Origin: Ustilaginoidea virens
Lineage: Eukaryota > Ascomycota > Sordariomycetes > Hypocreales > Clavicipitaceae
Direction of reading: 5' to 3'
Length of the DNA stretch: 64,000 bases
NCBI RefSeq assembly: GCF_000687475.1
Contig: NC_057318.1
Coordinates: 1,302,001 to 1,366,000, forward strand
Position 1 is the first letter of the stretch, and every line of letters starts with the position of its first letter. A model generated the notes under the pieces. That model worked only from the letters and a program-made list of their open reading frames with translations. It searched no databases and was not told the origin of the DNA. This document shows positions 1 to 11,303 of this stretch, one piece after another. The position numbers were made by a program, and so were the translations under genes.

Positions 1-719
1 CTCGTCCCACCGCGAGGTCGAGCTTCTTCCGCCCGGTCTTTGCGTCCCGGCGCGGGGGAAGTGGGCTCGGGGCGTCGGGGGCACGTTGGCAACACGCCTG
101 TTCATGCCGGCAAAGGGGCCGTCCACCGAGTGCTGGCGCGACCTGCGCTTGTCGGCGAAGCTTGAGCCGGGGGATCGACGCACCCGGTCGGATAGGACCA
201 TGTGCGATGGCGGCGACTTGGCTTGGCGGGAGAGGAAGCGCTGCGCAAGGAGGGACGGCCGCACAACGCCCGGCGCCATCTGGCGAGTTGGGGATGAGAT
301 GCATATCAAGCAGACCGGATTGGAGGCCATGGTCCGCGAGCGTTAGAGAGATGTCTGGTGGCCCGGGGCAAGGAGAAGCTGAAGAATTGGAGCCATGAAC
401 TTCTCCGTCTTTTGTTTTTCTTTTTTTTTTCCCTTTTTTTTGGGGGGGGGGGGGGGGGGTGGGAAAGAAGGGGGGGTGTCATGCTTCTTTGGGTACCTGA
501 GGCTACCTACTGCACATATACCTACAATGCTGGGGCCACTGCAGCTGTTTTCTGTGGCTGAGCTGTGGCGTGGCCTCTGGCCCAACTTCCCTAGTTTCCA
601 AGCTGCTGCCTTTTTATATATATATAAAGTATCGACTTCTTCACATTCTTCATTCTCGACAAGCTGTCGTCTCCGGCCAGCACCAGACAGACTGGTCCGG
701 ACTACTCACCCCTTGGCCA
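1..719. other. Intergenic, no gene seen
   Basis: I see no supportable gene here. The stretch holds a T-rich run followed by an 18-19 base G run near 441-459, and a short TA-rich patch near 616-628. It lies downstream of the minus-strand spherulin-4-like gene, so part of it may be that gene's 3' UTR. The short open frames carry no recognisable domain and use TTG or GTG starts. Confidence 0.6.
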
Positions 720-1571
720 TCAAGCCAGTCCCTTGGCTACTTCCCCCACCGTTGCCGGCGCAGCCGTGACGTCGTCATAGCCTGCCGAGCAAAAATACGC
801 CCATCCCAGCCCGCCCTTCTTCGCGTCGGCCAGATACCTCCTCACCAGGCCAGAATCCGCGCGGCTTCCGTCAAACGCCGTCCCCCTGAAATGATGGACA
901 ATCACCGCTCCCCGGCTCCTCTGCTCCGCAGGTATGTTGGCCCTGAGCGTTTCCGCGCCCTTGTACTGCGGGCCGAGCGAGCAGTTGAGACAGCTCTCAA
1001 ACGCCACGACCACGTCGCAGATCTTGTAGTACTCCGCAGCGACGGCCGTGCCAAAGTTGCATACCGTCGTGATGGGCACGCTTCCGAAGATCCGGCGAGC
1101 CGAGCCGACGGCCTCGGTCATGTAGCCCAGGTCCGGGGCTGATTCGTCAAAGAAGATTCCGTGCACGGACAGGTTCGCGGCCCTGTAGCTCGACCAGCTG
1201 CTCCACGCCGTCACGTTTCCCTCGAGGTCCTCCAGCGAGAAAGTGCAGTAGTTTGTGCGGACGTAGCCGATGGTCTTGATGTTGGAGACGGCGTTGAGCT
1301 TTGACACGCCCGTAATGTAGTTTTGGTCGGCGTCGCCGGGCTGGCCCGACAGACCTGGCCCGTTGTGAGGATTGACGACGATGAGCCAGGGGACGGACGG
1401 GCTGGAAATGGCTGCGTCAAGCACGGGCTGCCATCTTGCCGCGCCGTCGCCGAATTTGGCGGACGGATAGACGTAGAGAGGGAGGACGACGCCGCTGGAT
1501 GCTCGGGCGGCGGGCGCGGCGGGCGCGGCGAGCAGCGCGACACGGACAAGGAACACGGCGGAGAGCAGCAT
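720..1571 (-). CDS. Spherulin-4-like secreted protein (spherulation-specific family 4)
   Basis: Single-exon gene of 283 residues. The ATG at 1571 was chosen because it opens directly onto a signal peptide (MLLSAVFLVRVALLAA, then an Ala/Pro-rich stretch). The frame extends further upstream only as Asp/Tyr/Asn repeats with no ATG. The mature part begins VVLPLYVYPS and continues with blocks typical of the spherulin-4 family: WLIVVNPHNGPG, the YVRTNY strand, GIFFDESAPD, the VVVAFE strand and GWAYFCSAGYDD near the C terminus. The fold is TIM-barrel-like. The family takes its name from a Physarum encystment protein and is common as an extracellular or cell-surface protein in ascomycetes; its catalytic role is unsettled, although relatives have glycosidase-like folds. 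Secretion is a firm inference; substrate is unknown. The 5' leader is a CAA/GAC triplet repeat. Confidence 0.86.
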   Translation of the reverse strand: MLLSAVFLVRVALLAAPAAPAARASSGVVLPLYVYPSAKFGDGAARWQPVLDAAISSPSVPWLIVVNPHNGPGLSGQPGDADQNYITGVSKLNAVSNIKTIGYVRTNYCTFSLEDLEGNVTAWSSWSSYRAANLSVHGIFFDESAPDLGYMTEAVGSARRIFGSVPITTVCNFGTAVAAEYYKICDVVVAFESCLNCSLGPQYKGAETLRANIPAEQRSRGAVIVHHFRGTAFDGSRADSGLVRRYLADAKKGGLGWAYFCSAGYDDVTAAPATVGEVAKGLA

Positions 1572-2556
1572 GCTATTGCTTTTGTAAAAGTGGTACTGGT
1601 AGCTTTTGTTGCTGTTGTTGTTGTTGTTGTCGTCGTCGTCGTCGTCGTCGTCGTTGTAGTAGTAGTTGTAGTAGTAGTCGTCGTCGTCGTCGTAGTTGGG
1701 CAAGTCGAGATGAAAGGGATTCTGAATCAGCGAAAAAAGTCACGGATGAGAAAAAACAATCACGTCGAGTTGTTCGACACACGAACATGCCGCGACTCAA
1801 CTCGACTCCGAGTCTGATTCCGAACCCGAATCAGAGCTGCCCTCTCCCCCTCCCTCCCTTCATGTATCCAACATTGAACCCTCCCGGCCCAAGTCAGCCT
1901 GCCAATTCAGCCTGCCGTCATGTGGATTTGGCTTCGGACGTCGACAGGGGCAGGCAGAGATTGCGCGTACGCTCGCTCGGTCATCAGCTGGCTTGGCCTG
2001 CACCGCCAATGAGAGAAGCCTCGCCGACTGTTTGTGTGCTCTCTTGTATCACCCTCGGTCATCACCCCTTGCGAGATATTCGACCCATCTCGGCCGGGGT
2101 ACAGGACGTTCCTCCTCCTTTCCATTCTTTCCACCCTTCAGCCACTCTGAAAGTCACCAAGTCTTCCCGTCGTCTCGCGTCTCAAAATTGCATGGCATGC
2201 CTCTCAGGCTGCCCGGGCCGTCAGGGTTGTTTTAGCCTGTGCCTTGTCAAAGCTCAACGTACGGAGTGCACGTCAAACCCCCGACGTCTTCATTCATGTT
2301 TTCGTGCGACTGCAGGACGGTCGCTGTTTGGGCTTGCTTCCAGCTTCATCAGCGCTGGCTGATGGCGTCGTCTAGAGATTTCAAATTGTACAATTGCAAG
2401 TCTCGCCGAATCGAAGCATAACCCGACATGTGCACATCAACAAGTCATTTCTTTCAGCCCCTTGGCAACGACGTCCATCCCCATCAAGCAACATAATCAA
2501 ACACTGGCAGGCGCCATGAGCACGCCCCCCATAATCACCTGCCCCTTCCTTATCAC
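1572..2556. other. Intergenic with triplet repeat leader
   Basis: Between two minus-strand genes. About 1608-1695 is a GTT/GTC/GTA triplet repeat that forms the leader just upstream of the spherulin-4-like ATG. A TACGGAGTG variant of the dispersed motif lies near 2260. If the CBM48 gene has a further 3' exon (see its entry) it would fall between about 2200 and 2500; otherwise I see nothing coding. Confidence 0.5.
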
Positions 2557-3840
2557 TTACCGCGACCCAAGATCTCCTCGACTGTGCAAATCTATATGCT
2601 TGCTCATGGCCATGCTTGCATCATCCGCAGTCTTTGGTTCTTCGTCTATGCAAGTCAAGGACACCGCCGATCTCGGGCGACCAAAGCTGCTCTGGGGTTT
2701 TCCAGAGTCCCGCTTCCACGTTGGCATTGGACTGAAGGTAAAGTCGTTTCCTTCGAAAGAGTCAAAACTCGATCGGCTAGAGGTTGCCCATGCAGAATGC
2801 TGGCCGTCATCCACGCTTGATCGGCCATACACGGTGCTTGACTGGATCTTTCGCAACGCGTCGAGCACAGATATCTTGTCCGAAGGAAATAACACAAGGT
2901 TGGGATCGTGAAAGTCTGCATCTTGCATGCAATCATGCTGCCACGGCGCCGAAGCAAACAACCTTGCCTTGTGTCCAAAATAGTCACCTTCAGCGCCGTC
3001 GTCCTCAAACTCGTAAGCACCAAAGGTTTCGTGAGCAAAAAGCGGCGTATCAACTTGCGTCTCCATCGCCCTGTCCGCCACCGACTTTTCCCGGGTCAGT
3101 ATCAAAGAAGAAGGTTTTCAAATTTAGCTACTAAGCCATGAGTGTGAACGTCAGGGTGGAATCATTGATGAAAAGGGGGGAGGCGACGAAAGGGGGACGA
3201 GGAAGGGGTATTCCGAGCGAGAGGAAACGCACACTATTCAACACGGCAGCCGTATCGTCAATTTCTGCACCTACTGCAGCAACCTGGCTGATGCGGGTTT
3301 CAACTCTTTCTTCTCCATCATTGGTCTTGTCTCGAAGCACGTTGGAAAGCAGAAACTTGGGCCCCGAGGCCGTGATGCTAGGTTGACTGTCTAGGGCTGC
3401 AAGATGGTCGCCTCGCTCTGTGGCTTCAACGAGAGGGGTAGGGGCCCGCTCGCCCATGTTGCTCGTGGATGGCACCTTGAGAAGATTGCAAGGCTTGGCG
3501 GTGCCGTCGTTGACTATATACGCTGGTCAGCCGTCAACAGATATACAAACGTGATGCAGGCCGCAAGCTCGTTGGTGCAGGTGAAAGGCTACGGACCAAT
3601 GGTGGCATGTTGATCCAATAACCAGCCATCTTGATGGCCAACTTTGAACCTGTACTGATACTCTTGTCCAAGCTTGACGAAAACGTCAATGGTAAAGTGG
3701 CGTTCCCCGGCTTCGTCAGTGACGCAGTGCATCTCCTTGGGCTCCCATTGAGGCTCGGAGAATGACCCGGCTATGAAAACAGGCGGAGCAAGACCAGGTT
3801 TCCGGTAGCTTACTGTCACGGTGGCGCTGGCAGTCGACAT
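2557..3840 (-). CDS. CBM48 / AMPK-type glycogen-binding domain protein
   Basis: Three exons: 3840-3597, 3513-3233 and 3084-2557 (350 residues). The introns of 83 and 148 bp close in frame (GTCCGT and GTGCGT donors). Residues about 1-85 form a CBM48/AMPK1-CBM fold: VTVSYRKPG at the start, FIAGSFSEPQW, then FTIDVFVKLGQEYQYRFKV and GWLLDQHATIVNDG. This is the pattern of AMPK/Snf1 beta-subunit glycogen-binding domains. The remaining 260 residues are Ser- and acidic-rich, with a conserved-looking patch (ETFGAYEFEDDGAEGDYFGHK). There is no kinase-interaction domain, so this is probably a stand-alone carbohydrate-binding or Snf1-associated protein, not the canonical beta subunit. The stop codon overlaps a near-perfect GTAAGT donor, so the true C terminus may lie in a further exon. 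Confidence 0.8.
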
Positions 3841-4347
3841 GCTTTGAAAAGTCAAGCTGGGTCAAAGGAATATGGCCGAGCAAGCAGATGCGCCCTGTTG
3901 GAGGGGCTTGGGGGTAGTTATACCGCACTTGCGCAGTGTGTAGGTTGTGGATGAAATTGGCACCCAAAAGCGGAAGCTCAACCAGGGGTTTGTTTGGGTT
4001 ACGGACAGTGGGACCCTTACCTGAGTTGGATCGAGAACCCGGGTCTAAGTGAGGGCAATAAGCTTTGCTTGCAGGATCGAAGCAAGCCTTCTTGGATGCT
4101 CCGGGAAGGGAGGGGGGGCTGCTTTGGGGGCAGAACGATGTATATGAGGAAGCATCCGTTGGGGGAGGGGGGGATGGGGATGGACGGGCAGCGACGGACA
4201 GGAGGCAGAAAGCAAATGGTAAGAGGAGGCATTTGAGGCATGTAACATTGCCCGAGCGGAAGGCTCGCTCGGCTTCAGGCTTTCGGCTCGCGCGTTGGGT
4301 TGTTGGCGCCGCATGCTTGGAGAGACAAGCAGTCGGTCTGGTGGCAT

Positions 4348-4426
4348 GAGCATGAGCATGAGCATCAGCATCAGCATCAACATCAGCATCAGCATGAGCA
4401 TCAGCATGAGCATCAGCATCGAGCAT
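4348..4426. repeat. CATCAG/CATGAG hexanucleotide microsatellite
   Basis: About 13 imperfect hexamer units alternating CATGAG and CATCAG (one CATCAA). On the minus strand it would read as Asp/Ala/His or Met/Leu runs; there is no gene context to support translation. Confidence 0.9.
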
Positions 4427-5441
4427 AAGAGGTCTAGTGCCAGACTCCAGTGTCGTCGAGTGGTCTAGTCGCTCTAGTCACTCTAGCGCGTGCAACGGCT
4501 GGGCCTCTCTGGATCACGGGGTGCCAGTGCCAAACTCGAATCGACGTGAAGCCAACCAGACCTCAGCCTGCCTGGGGCGGTTGCGCTTACCCGCCTTGGG
4601 TACTGTCCGCGGTTCCAGCCAAGACAAGTAGCTCAACCTGCTTGGGCTCGGGCTGGGGGCTTGGGCATGGGCATGGGCATGGGCTTGGGCTCGGGCTTAA
4701 CTTGACCGTGGCCAAGCAAGTTCTGGGAGGCGTTTGAGGGCGGCGGACCCGTCTCAAGCCTCGGAGCAGCAACCAGACCAGTGACCGACCCCATTCTCCA
4801 CCAGACCCATCCAGCTCATCGTTGATGTTGGGGTATATGGTATATGGGGGGGGGGGGGAGGGGTGGTGAAGGAGGTAGCCTTTTGCGCCCTGCAGCAGGC
4901 AGCGGCAACGGCTGCAAAAGTAGCGCTTGCTACATAACCACATACCTACATACCTACATGTAGGCAGCGGGCCTCGTGGTTCAGTCGCCGACTCCCTGCG
5001 CGCCGAGCGAGCTTGTTCATTAGCACAAGTCGTCGGGGCGGAGGGAACTCTTGGCCTCTCACCAAGCCAGCCAATGATGATGATGTCGTGGATATGACGT
5101 GGCCTGCCACCACTCAGAAAAGATGCGTTTTAGTCTTCATAAACTCGGCGCGGTGCCGTCCGTTGCCGCCGTGGCCATGCTGCATGCCGTCAGGTCCCGT
5201 TCCATGGAAGGCGCGCGGGTGTGGTCGAGGCTCAAGATTCGCGTCACCCACTGTACAAGCAGTTGAACAAGCAGAAAAAAAAATGCCTCTCGTTCTGATG
5301 GAATTTCTGATGAGATTCTGATGAGATTTCTGGGCAAAGGTTCGAAAGATTTGACTGGAGGCAAACGTCGGACGACGACGATCTCTGGTGGGTGGGGCAT
5401 CCAGCTGTAGCTTCGTACTCCGTGCTAGCACTGTGTGCAGA

Positions 5442-5482
5442 TTTGGCAGGTTTGGCAGGTTTGGCAGGTTTGGCAGGTTTGC
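5442..5482. repeat. 9-bp tandem repeat (GCAGGTTTG)n
   Basis: Four and a half perfect copies of a 9-bp unit in non-coding sequence upstream of the Iwr1 gene. Confidence 0.9.
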
Positions 5483-6267
5483 CGCAAAGCCATAATATAA
5501 GCCTTCGTCAGTGTCGTCATTGTTGCCGATTGCAACATGCGGGCCAATCTTCAAGGCTGGGCTTGGATTGGCAAACCCCTACCCCCCCAACAAAGCCCGT
5601 CGTCCCCAGCCTCGATCGGCATCATGCCTAATTCTCCCCCCGCTTTTGAAGGAAAAAGGAGCCGCGACAGTATGCCGCGTAGGGTTGCTGATGCTGGTTG
5701 GCTCCCCACACTTTGCCGCGACGTGCCGCGACGTGCCGCGACGTATGTACCTCGGAGCACAGTTCTCTTGGCACTGTGCCCCTACTGTGCGCAGCGATCT
5801 CGCTGGTGGGGCTCCGTCGGTCGCGGACAATCCGACAATGTCGTCACGTTAGTCCGACCCGACCTTTGCCGGGCCTCAAAGCAGTTTAGGAAGCCAAAGT
5901 CTGGCCTGTACTTTGCATGCCGATACCCGATGGTCGTCACCCTGACCCCCGAATTGCTCTAAATTCTCCCAGGTACCTATGCAATCGAAACCGAAACCGA
6001 GTCAGGGACCGTGTCAAGCAACTGCCGCTTGACTCTTGAGCCTCAAAGACAAGTAAAAGTTGTCTGTCTGGTATGTGGGGCGCAGAACCCTCCAAAATTT
6101 TTACTCCAGAGTCCAGGCATCCTGCCCCTGCCCCTGCCCCTGCCCCTGCCCCTATACATATCCTCCATGGGATCCTTCTTGGGATCCTTCTGGACATCTT
6201 CCTTGACATCTTCCTTGAGACCCTCCATCCCGTCTGCTTGCGGGCAGAAGCGCTCCTGGTCATCATC

Positions 6268-7678
6268 ATGTCGATTCCTCCTCAACTCATTCGCGTCAAG
6301 CGCAAGCGGGTCGACGACACGCCCGTCACCTTTCTCCGTTTGTCCATCCCTACTCCACCTCCCCCTTGCTATGTATTCTCGCCGACTCACGAGGAATTTT
6401 CTGCAGAGTTTGACCACGGTTCCTTCAAAAGGCCTCGAAGCGGGAGCAACTGGGCTTACCAACGGCGAGATTCCGTCACCCAGCTGCCGCGACCACAAGG
6501 CGAATCAGCTCGGCCCGTCATCCACGTCTCGCATGCCTCCGACGCGCAAAACCCACCCCGGGGCCAACAGCACGGTGCTGCTCAAGCCGCATCCGCGCCA
6601 GCGCCAGGCCTTTTGCGGCCTCGAAAGTACCGCGTCTCCCGCAGCACGCTGGCCAGAGGCGGGACGCACAGCCCGAACCCCCACCCCTCTGGCGTCTCCA
6701 AGAGGAACAGATATGGCCCGGCCGTCTTCGTCGAGTCCACGAGGGAGGAGAAGAAGACGCCCAGGGCCCGGAACGGCGCCCAGGCTGCCGGCCCTTTGCC
6801 GCCGCCCTCGGGAGTTGACAACCATCCGACGACACAGCAGCCGCCGTGGCAAAGGCAGCTCAAGCGGCCAGGACTGGCCAACAGGACTCGCCAAGCGGAT
6901 TTCCGGCAGCAAACCTCGGCTACAAACTTCCCTCTCCCCGACTCCTTGGTGAATCGTCATGAGGATCAAGACATGGACAGAATCACAGATGACATGAACC
7001 AATGGGTGCTGAACGAGCTGGGCGCCAACCTGCAAAGTATGCAGCAGGACAAGAAGCCCACGCGTTTCAAGCCAAAGAGCCCTGCGAAGCGATACCACGA
7101 ACGTCATCCCGAACCCGCCCCACGCGCCGGCACGGACACCACGATGGACAGACCAATGCGCGATGCTGGCAGTGGTGACAACGGTGGTGACGACGACGAC
7201 GAAGACGACGGAGATGACGACGACGGTGACGACGACGAATGGGTCATAGACGAGTACGTCCGCATCCCCGCCAACTCGGTTGCCTTGGACGCATCGCCAG
7301 CCGAAGTAGGCCTCTTGGTCCTCGACGACGAGGAAGAAAGCCTCCTCTTTTCCGGCTCCGCGCTCGACGACGACGACGAGCTGGCCGAAGATGAGGAGGA
7401 CGAGAACGGTAAGATGCGGGACCCCCCCCCCCTTTTATGCCGGCGAAATCCGCGGAAACCTTTCCCAAAGCAACCCTGTGCATCCCCCACGGGCAATAGA
7501 TTGCTCACAGGTCCCTAGCGGAAAACCACTACGCCGCCGACTACCCCGAAGACGAAGCAGACTCGGACGACGAGTACGGACCCCACGCCTACCTGTACCG
7601 CCACTGCAACAACTCCGACGAGGAGGAGTACGACGAGAACCTGTATGACGACCAGGACGAAATCGTTCTGGAGGGCGG

Positions 7679-7710
<32 letters not shown>

Positions 7711-7766
7711 ACGCGAGGATGGCCCGCATCAAGGAATTCATGAAACGCAGCTCGGCACTCCGATGA
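6268..7766 (+). CDS. iwr1: Iwr1-type RNA polymerase II nuclear import factor
   Basis: Two exons, 6268-7408 and 7519-7766 (462 residues), with a 110 bp intron (GTAAGA donor; the CCCTAG acceptor is the only one that avoids an in-frame stop). The N terminus SIPPQLIRVKRKR is the hallmark of Iwr1 proteins and looks like a basic localisation signal. The middle is Pro-, Arg- and Ser-rich and probably disordered. The C-terminal third carries acidic blocks and the Iwr1 signature, an NHYAADYPEDE core followed by DSDDEYGPHAYLYR, split by the intron. In yeast Iwr1 binds assembled Pol II in the cytoplasm and escorts it into the nucleus through its nuclear localisation signal. The next open ATG upstream encodes repeats, so the ATG before SIPPQ was chosen. 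Poly-Asp/Glu tracts come from GAC/GAG microsatellites. Confidence 0.88.
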
Positions 7767-8599
7767 CGTCGCCCTCGCTCGCCCAACGTCCAAGCGACTC
7801 GCGTTGCGTTTCAGCAGACGGCCGTTTCAAACACCACCACCCCTAATAATAGAAACCGGCAAACGCACCTGTGCAACGGCGTTTTCCTCGGGCGAAAGCT
7901 CTGGTCGCGAGGCAGTCGAGTCTTGCAAACCCCGTGCGCGGGCTCCATCAAAGCTGCAGCCAGGGCCTTTGGTGCTGATGCTGATGCCGATGGTTCGAAA
8001 AGAATGCACCTCCATCTGGGGGCAGGCATTTGACTTCCCGGACGTGGATTGTCGCCGTGCGGGGCCGAGAGAACGAAACCCATGTCTAACTTGGTTCATG
8101 GTTGGGGCTTTTTTTCTTGCTTCTTTTTTTAAATTTTTTTATCATTTATTTTTTCTTTTCGTAGCTCTATTTGGCCTTGCGATATCTACTGTGTTGGTAC
8201 AAATTACCCATTGCCCAAGCCCATTCATTATACGCCCAGTCATGGCATTTTCATCCACGTTACGCTCGTGTCCGCCAACATGGCAGAAAAATATGTGAAA
8301 AGGCCGCAAATCATACTCATACACGCACAACACAACTTAAAATCATAACAAGGGAAGGACGTGTCAGAAGGCGGGACGTGCCACCAGATTTGTCGAGGTC
8401 GCTGATATGCATACTGAAAAGAAAAGAGAAAAAGAAAAGATGCCACATCTGTCGTGAATGCTATTGGGGAAAGAGATGCACAGAAGGGAGCTATGGTACA
8501 GGAAGAGGCTTTTCCGCGTTTCGTTTGGTAGATAATTTGTCTTCTTTTTCTGCGCTTTTTTCTTCTTCTCGTAGATTTGTTTCCAAGAGTGTGTGGTGC
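7767..8599. other. Convergent intergenic region
   Basis: Tail-to-tail spacer between the Iwr1 gene (+) and the SANT-like gene (-). It is T-rich around 8100-8165 and A/G-rich around 8410-8440, as expected for 3' UTRs and polyadenylation regions. No gene seen. Confidence 0.6.
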
Positions 8600-9762
8600 T
8601 TAGAGCTTGAGACGCCGCAGCTCCTTTCTTTTTCTTCGCTCCCGTCTGTCGCGGTATTGCATTGCCCGCTTGGCAGCTTTGATGGGTAGTTAGCGAGTGG
8701 GTCGAGCTTGACCAGAGGACAAAGGATAATAATGTGGGCGTGAAGCTGCCCCAAACGTACCCCAATCCTGCGACTTGCGCTTGAGCTCGGCATCAACCCA
8801 GGGGTAGTGGATGGCGCGCTCGGGATAGCGCTGTGCCAGGCCCAGCGGCTCCATGGGCTTGTCCTGGCTGTCTCTCTCGCGGCACTTAATGCTGATGTGC
8901 TTGGGTTCCAAGTCGTCGTCGTTTTCGAAAATCAGCCACCCGTCTCGATCCCACAGGGGGATGCGCTGGTTCATCCGGTAGTACCACGCTTGGAGGCCCT
9001 GGACTGTTCGTTCGGGCGTCCGGCCAAACATGGTCGCAAAATCTTGCCTGATTCGCTGCCACTTGAGTTTCTTGTCGTGCCAAGCGTAGATGATGAAGTC
9101 GCCCTCCTCGGTCGTGTATTTCTGGTTGATGTGCCTGTTCTCGCCCTCGGGTGGCGGACTAGGGTAGCCATCCAGGAGCGGAGGAGCCCCGTGGACGTAT
9201 GCGTCACTCGTGTGGTACGAGGCATAGCTGTCTTGAGCATAGCCGTCTTGAGAAGCGCAAGTCTGCACCAGAGGACCCGACGGCGGAAGAAGGGAGCTTT
9301 TTCTGAGGCTAGGAAGAGGAGATGGGGGCGTGTAGGGCCGCGCAACAGGTCCGTATGACCTCGCGAGGGCTTCCACCCCAAGATCAAACTCCTCCAGACT
9401 AGGCAGCCTGACGGGAGCGGTAGCAGGACTGTCTACACGAGCAATGCTGCGAAGAGGAGAGCAATCCTCGGAAATGCCGCTGTAGGAGCCTGCGCCCAGG
9501 GTTACTTAGCATCGGCTATTCTTCTTCTACTACCAGCAAGGGTCAACTCACCCTCGATTTCCAGTCGCGGGCTGCCCGAGGTCGATAGCGGTGGGGTCTG
9601 AGGATGGTTCAAGGGTCTGGGAAGGGTGAAATGCGGGAGCTCGTCTGAGAGTCTCCTTGGCGTGTAAAGGTCGGCATGAGTTAAAGCCCTTATCCCCATC
9701 TTGATGTTACCGACAGGCGAGGTCGTGACACGTTCCCGTGGATCTGATAAGGTCGAGTACAT
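8600..9762 (-). CDS. SANT/Myb-like domain protein, function unknown
   Basis: Three exons, 9762-9552, 9489-8761 and 8676-8600 (338 residues). The 62 and 84 bp introns have GTGAGT and GTACGT donors, and the second has a perfect CTAAC branch site. Residues about 195-250 (KYTTEEGDFIIYAWHDKKLK, then RIRQDFATMFG, RTVQGLQAWYYRMN) look like one SANT/Myb-like helix-turn-helix repeat with spaced aromatics. The following stretch (GWLIFENDDD, RYPERAIHYPWVD) and the basic C-terminal exon (YRDRRERRKRKELRRLKL) look conserved and nucleic-acid- or chromatin-binding. The first about 190 residues are Pro/Ser-rich. I know no characterised orthologue; nuclear DNA-binding is inference. The third exon rescues a basic tail that a simple read-through would miss. 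Confidence 0.75.
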
Positions 9763-11257
9763 TTCCCCAGCAGAGAATATCCTTGCGTGTTATCCTGCCG
9801 TGTAATGATAAGCCCCGGAAGAAGTATCCTTTTATATCCGATACTTTGAGCACCTGAACAAGTTAAACAGACTAAACAGGGAGTATACGATGTTGGCTGT
9901 CGAAAGGGGCTTAATAAGTAGATGGGGGGTTGGAGAAAGTGCCTCGAATGTGAGGGAGAAAAAAAAGGCATGTAAAGCTTATGAACACAAACAAGGATAT
10001 ATAAATGAGCAGCTTGCTTAAGGAGTCAATGACACAAACACGAGGAGGAGGGAGGAGAGGGGTGCCGAGTTCTTGTACTCCATGCAAGGTTGTCGGGACC
10101 CTGGCGATCGGAAAGAGTCTGATGTCTCGTCCTAATCCACCATGTTTCTTCTTTTCCACCAGCACCTTGACCAATATGACCATGTCCGAAAGAGGCAAAG
10201 AGAGTAGGACAGGCGATTGTCTTGTTGGTGGAGGAAGGGGGGGGGGGGTCTGTGTGTCCGCCCCTGCGCGACCTGGCAGCGAGCAAGACCCAACTTGTCG
10301 AGGAGTGCGGCTGGTGAGACCAAGAAGAGCAAAAGATGACATAAAGAAACGAAAAAAAAAAAAAAGAAAAAAAAAAGGAAGGAAATAAACAGACTAATAA
10401 ATAAGTAAATAAATAAATAAAAAGCAGGGTGGCTTCACCGTGCAGAAATTGACGTGAGCGGTACCTGCGGCGCCGGAGAAGCAAAAAGGAAGGAAAGCAT
10501 CGATAAATCTGACACTCAAGTTGCACAGTACGGGCAATCCGAACCACGGGCGACGGGAGCCTCGACTCTTGTTCGCTCTTTGCCTATGCCTTTGCCTGGC
10601 CTTGCCCTGCCCTGCCCTGCCCTGCCCTACCCATGCTCTGCAGATACGCCGGCGCCTCTTCATTACATGGGACCGTGTACTTGCGTCGGAGGCATCCATC
10701 GCATCTCATCCATCGTATCCCATCCATCGCATCCATCCGGGCTGGAGACTAGTGGCGGGGTATAGTTGACCGGGGTGGGCGGAGGAACAATAGAGATATT
10801 GACATGGCTTAAAGTCCGTTGGTCGTGCATACAACAACAATTGGTGACTGGGTCCAGAAAAAAAAAAGACAAATTGCCAATCCGCTCAAGGACCTTCAAG
10901 GATCCCAAGGATACCGAATCCATGCTCGGGCATCTCGACAGAAATCGAGGCTACTGATGCCACAACCGCCCAGGTACGCGTTGATGGGCTCCAAGCAAGT
11001 CATGTCATACGCGAGGAAGTTGGGACTCGGGACAGCCCATAACCTAGCCAAAGGACTGCCTGAGCCTTCTGTTGTATGTTGCCTGTTGCCTGTTGCCTGT
11101 TGTTTGTCCGTTGCCCGTGGACTGACTGGATGTTGGTCGTGTGGAGAAGGATGGGTTTAGGCTACCACCTATAATCGTCTTGGATAAAAGGTGGCTGACC
11201 GACTTAGGCTTAAACGATGGCGCCTTGGAGCCAAAGACAAGCTAAGGCGACTTGCGA

Positions 11258-11259
<2 letters not shown>

Positions 11260-11294
<35 letters not shown>

Positions 11295-11303
11295 TCTTCT
11301 TCC
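11260..11303. repeat. CT dinucleotide / CTT microsatellite
   Basis: About 15 TC units followed by four TTC units; a homopyrimidine tract in non-coding DNA. Confidence 0.92.

Larger units (their letters stand above)
3841..6267. other. Intergenic, microsatellite-rich
   Basis: I see no supportable gene in these 2.4 kb between the CBM48 gene and the Iwr1 gene, which are divergent, so promoters of both should lie here. It contains a CATCAG/CATGAG hexamer array, a CTTGGG/CATGGG array near 4650-4700, a short G run near 4846-4860, a 9-bp GCAGGTTTG tandem array, a threefold GCCGCGACGT repeat near 5719-5744, and a CCCTGC array just before the Iwr1 start. The longer open frames here are low-complexity artefacts of these repeats. 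Confidence 0.55.

Noticed and set aside
4447..4560. tRNA-like A-box (TGGTCTAGTCG)
   Set aside because: No matching B-box with a proper T-stem and no foldable acceptor stem downstream.
4970..5040. Second tRNA-like start (GTGGTTCAGTCG)
   Set aside because: No GTTCRANYC element at the right distance and no cloverleaf.
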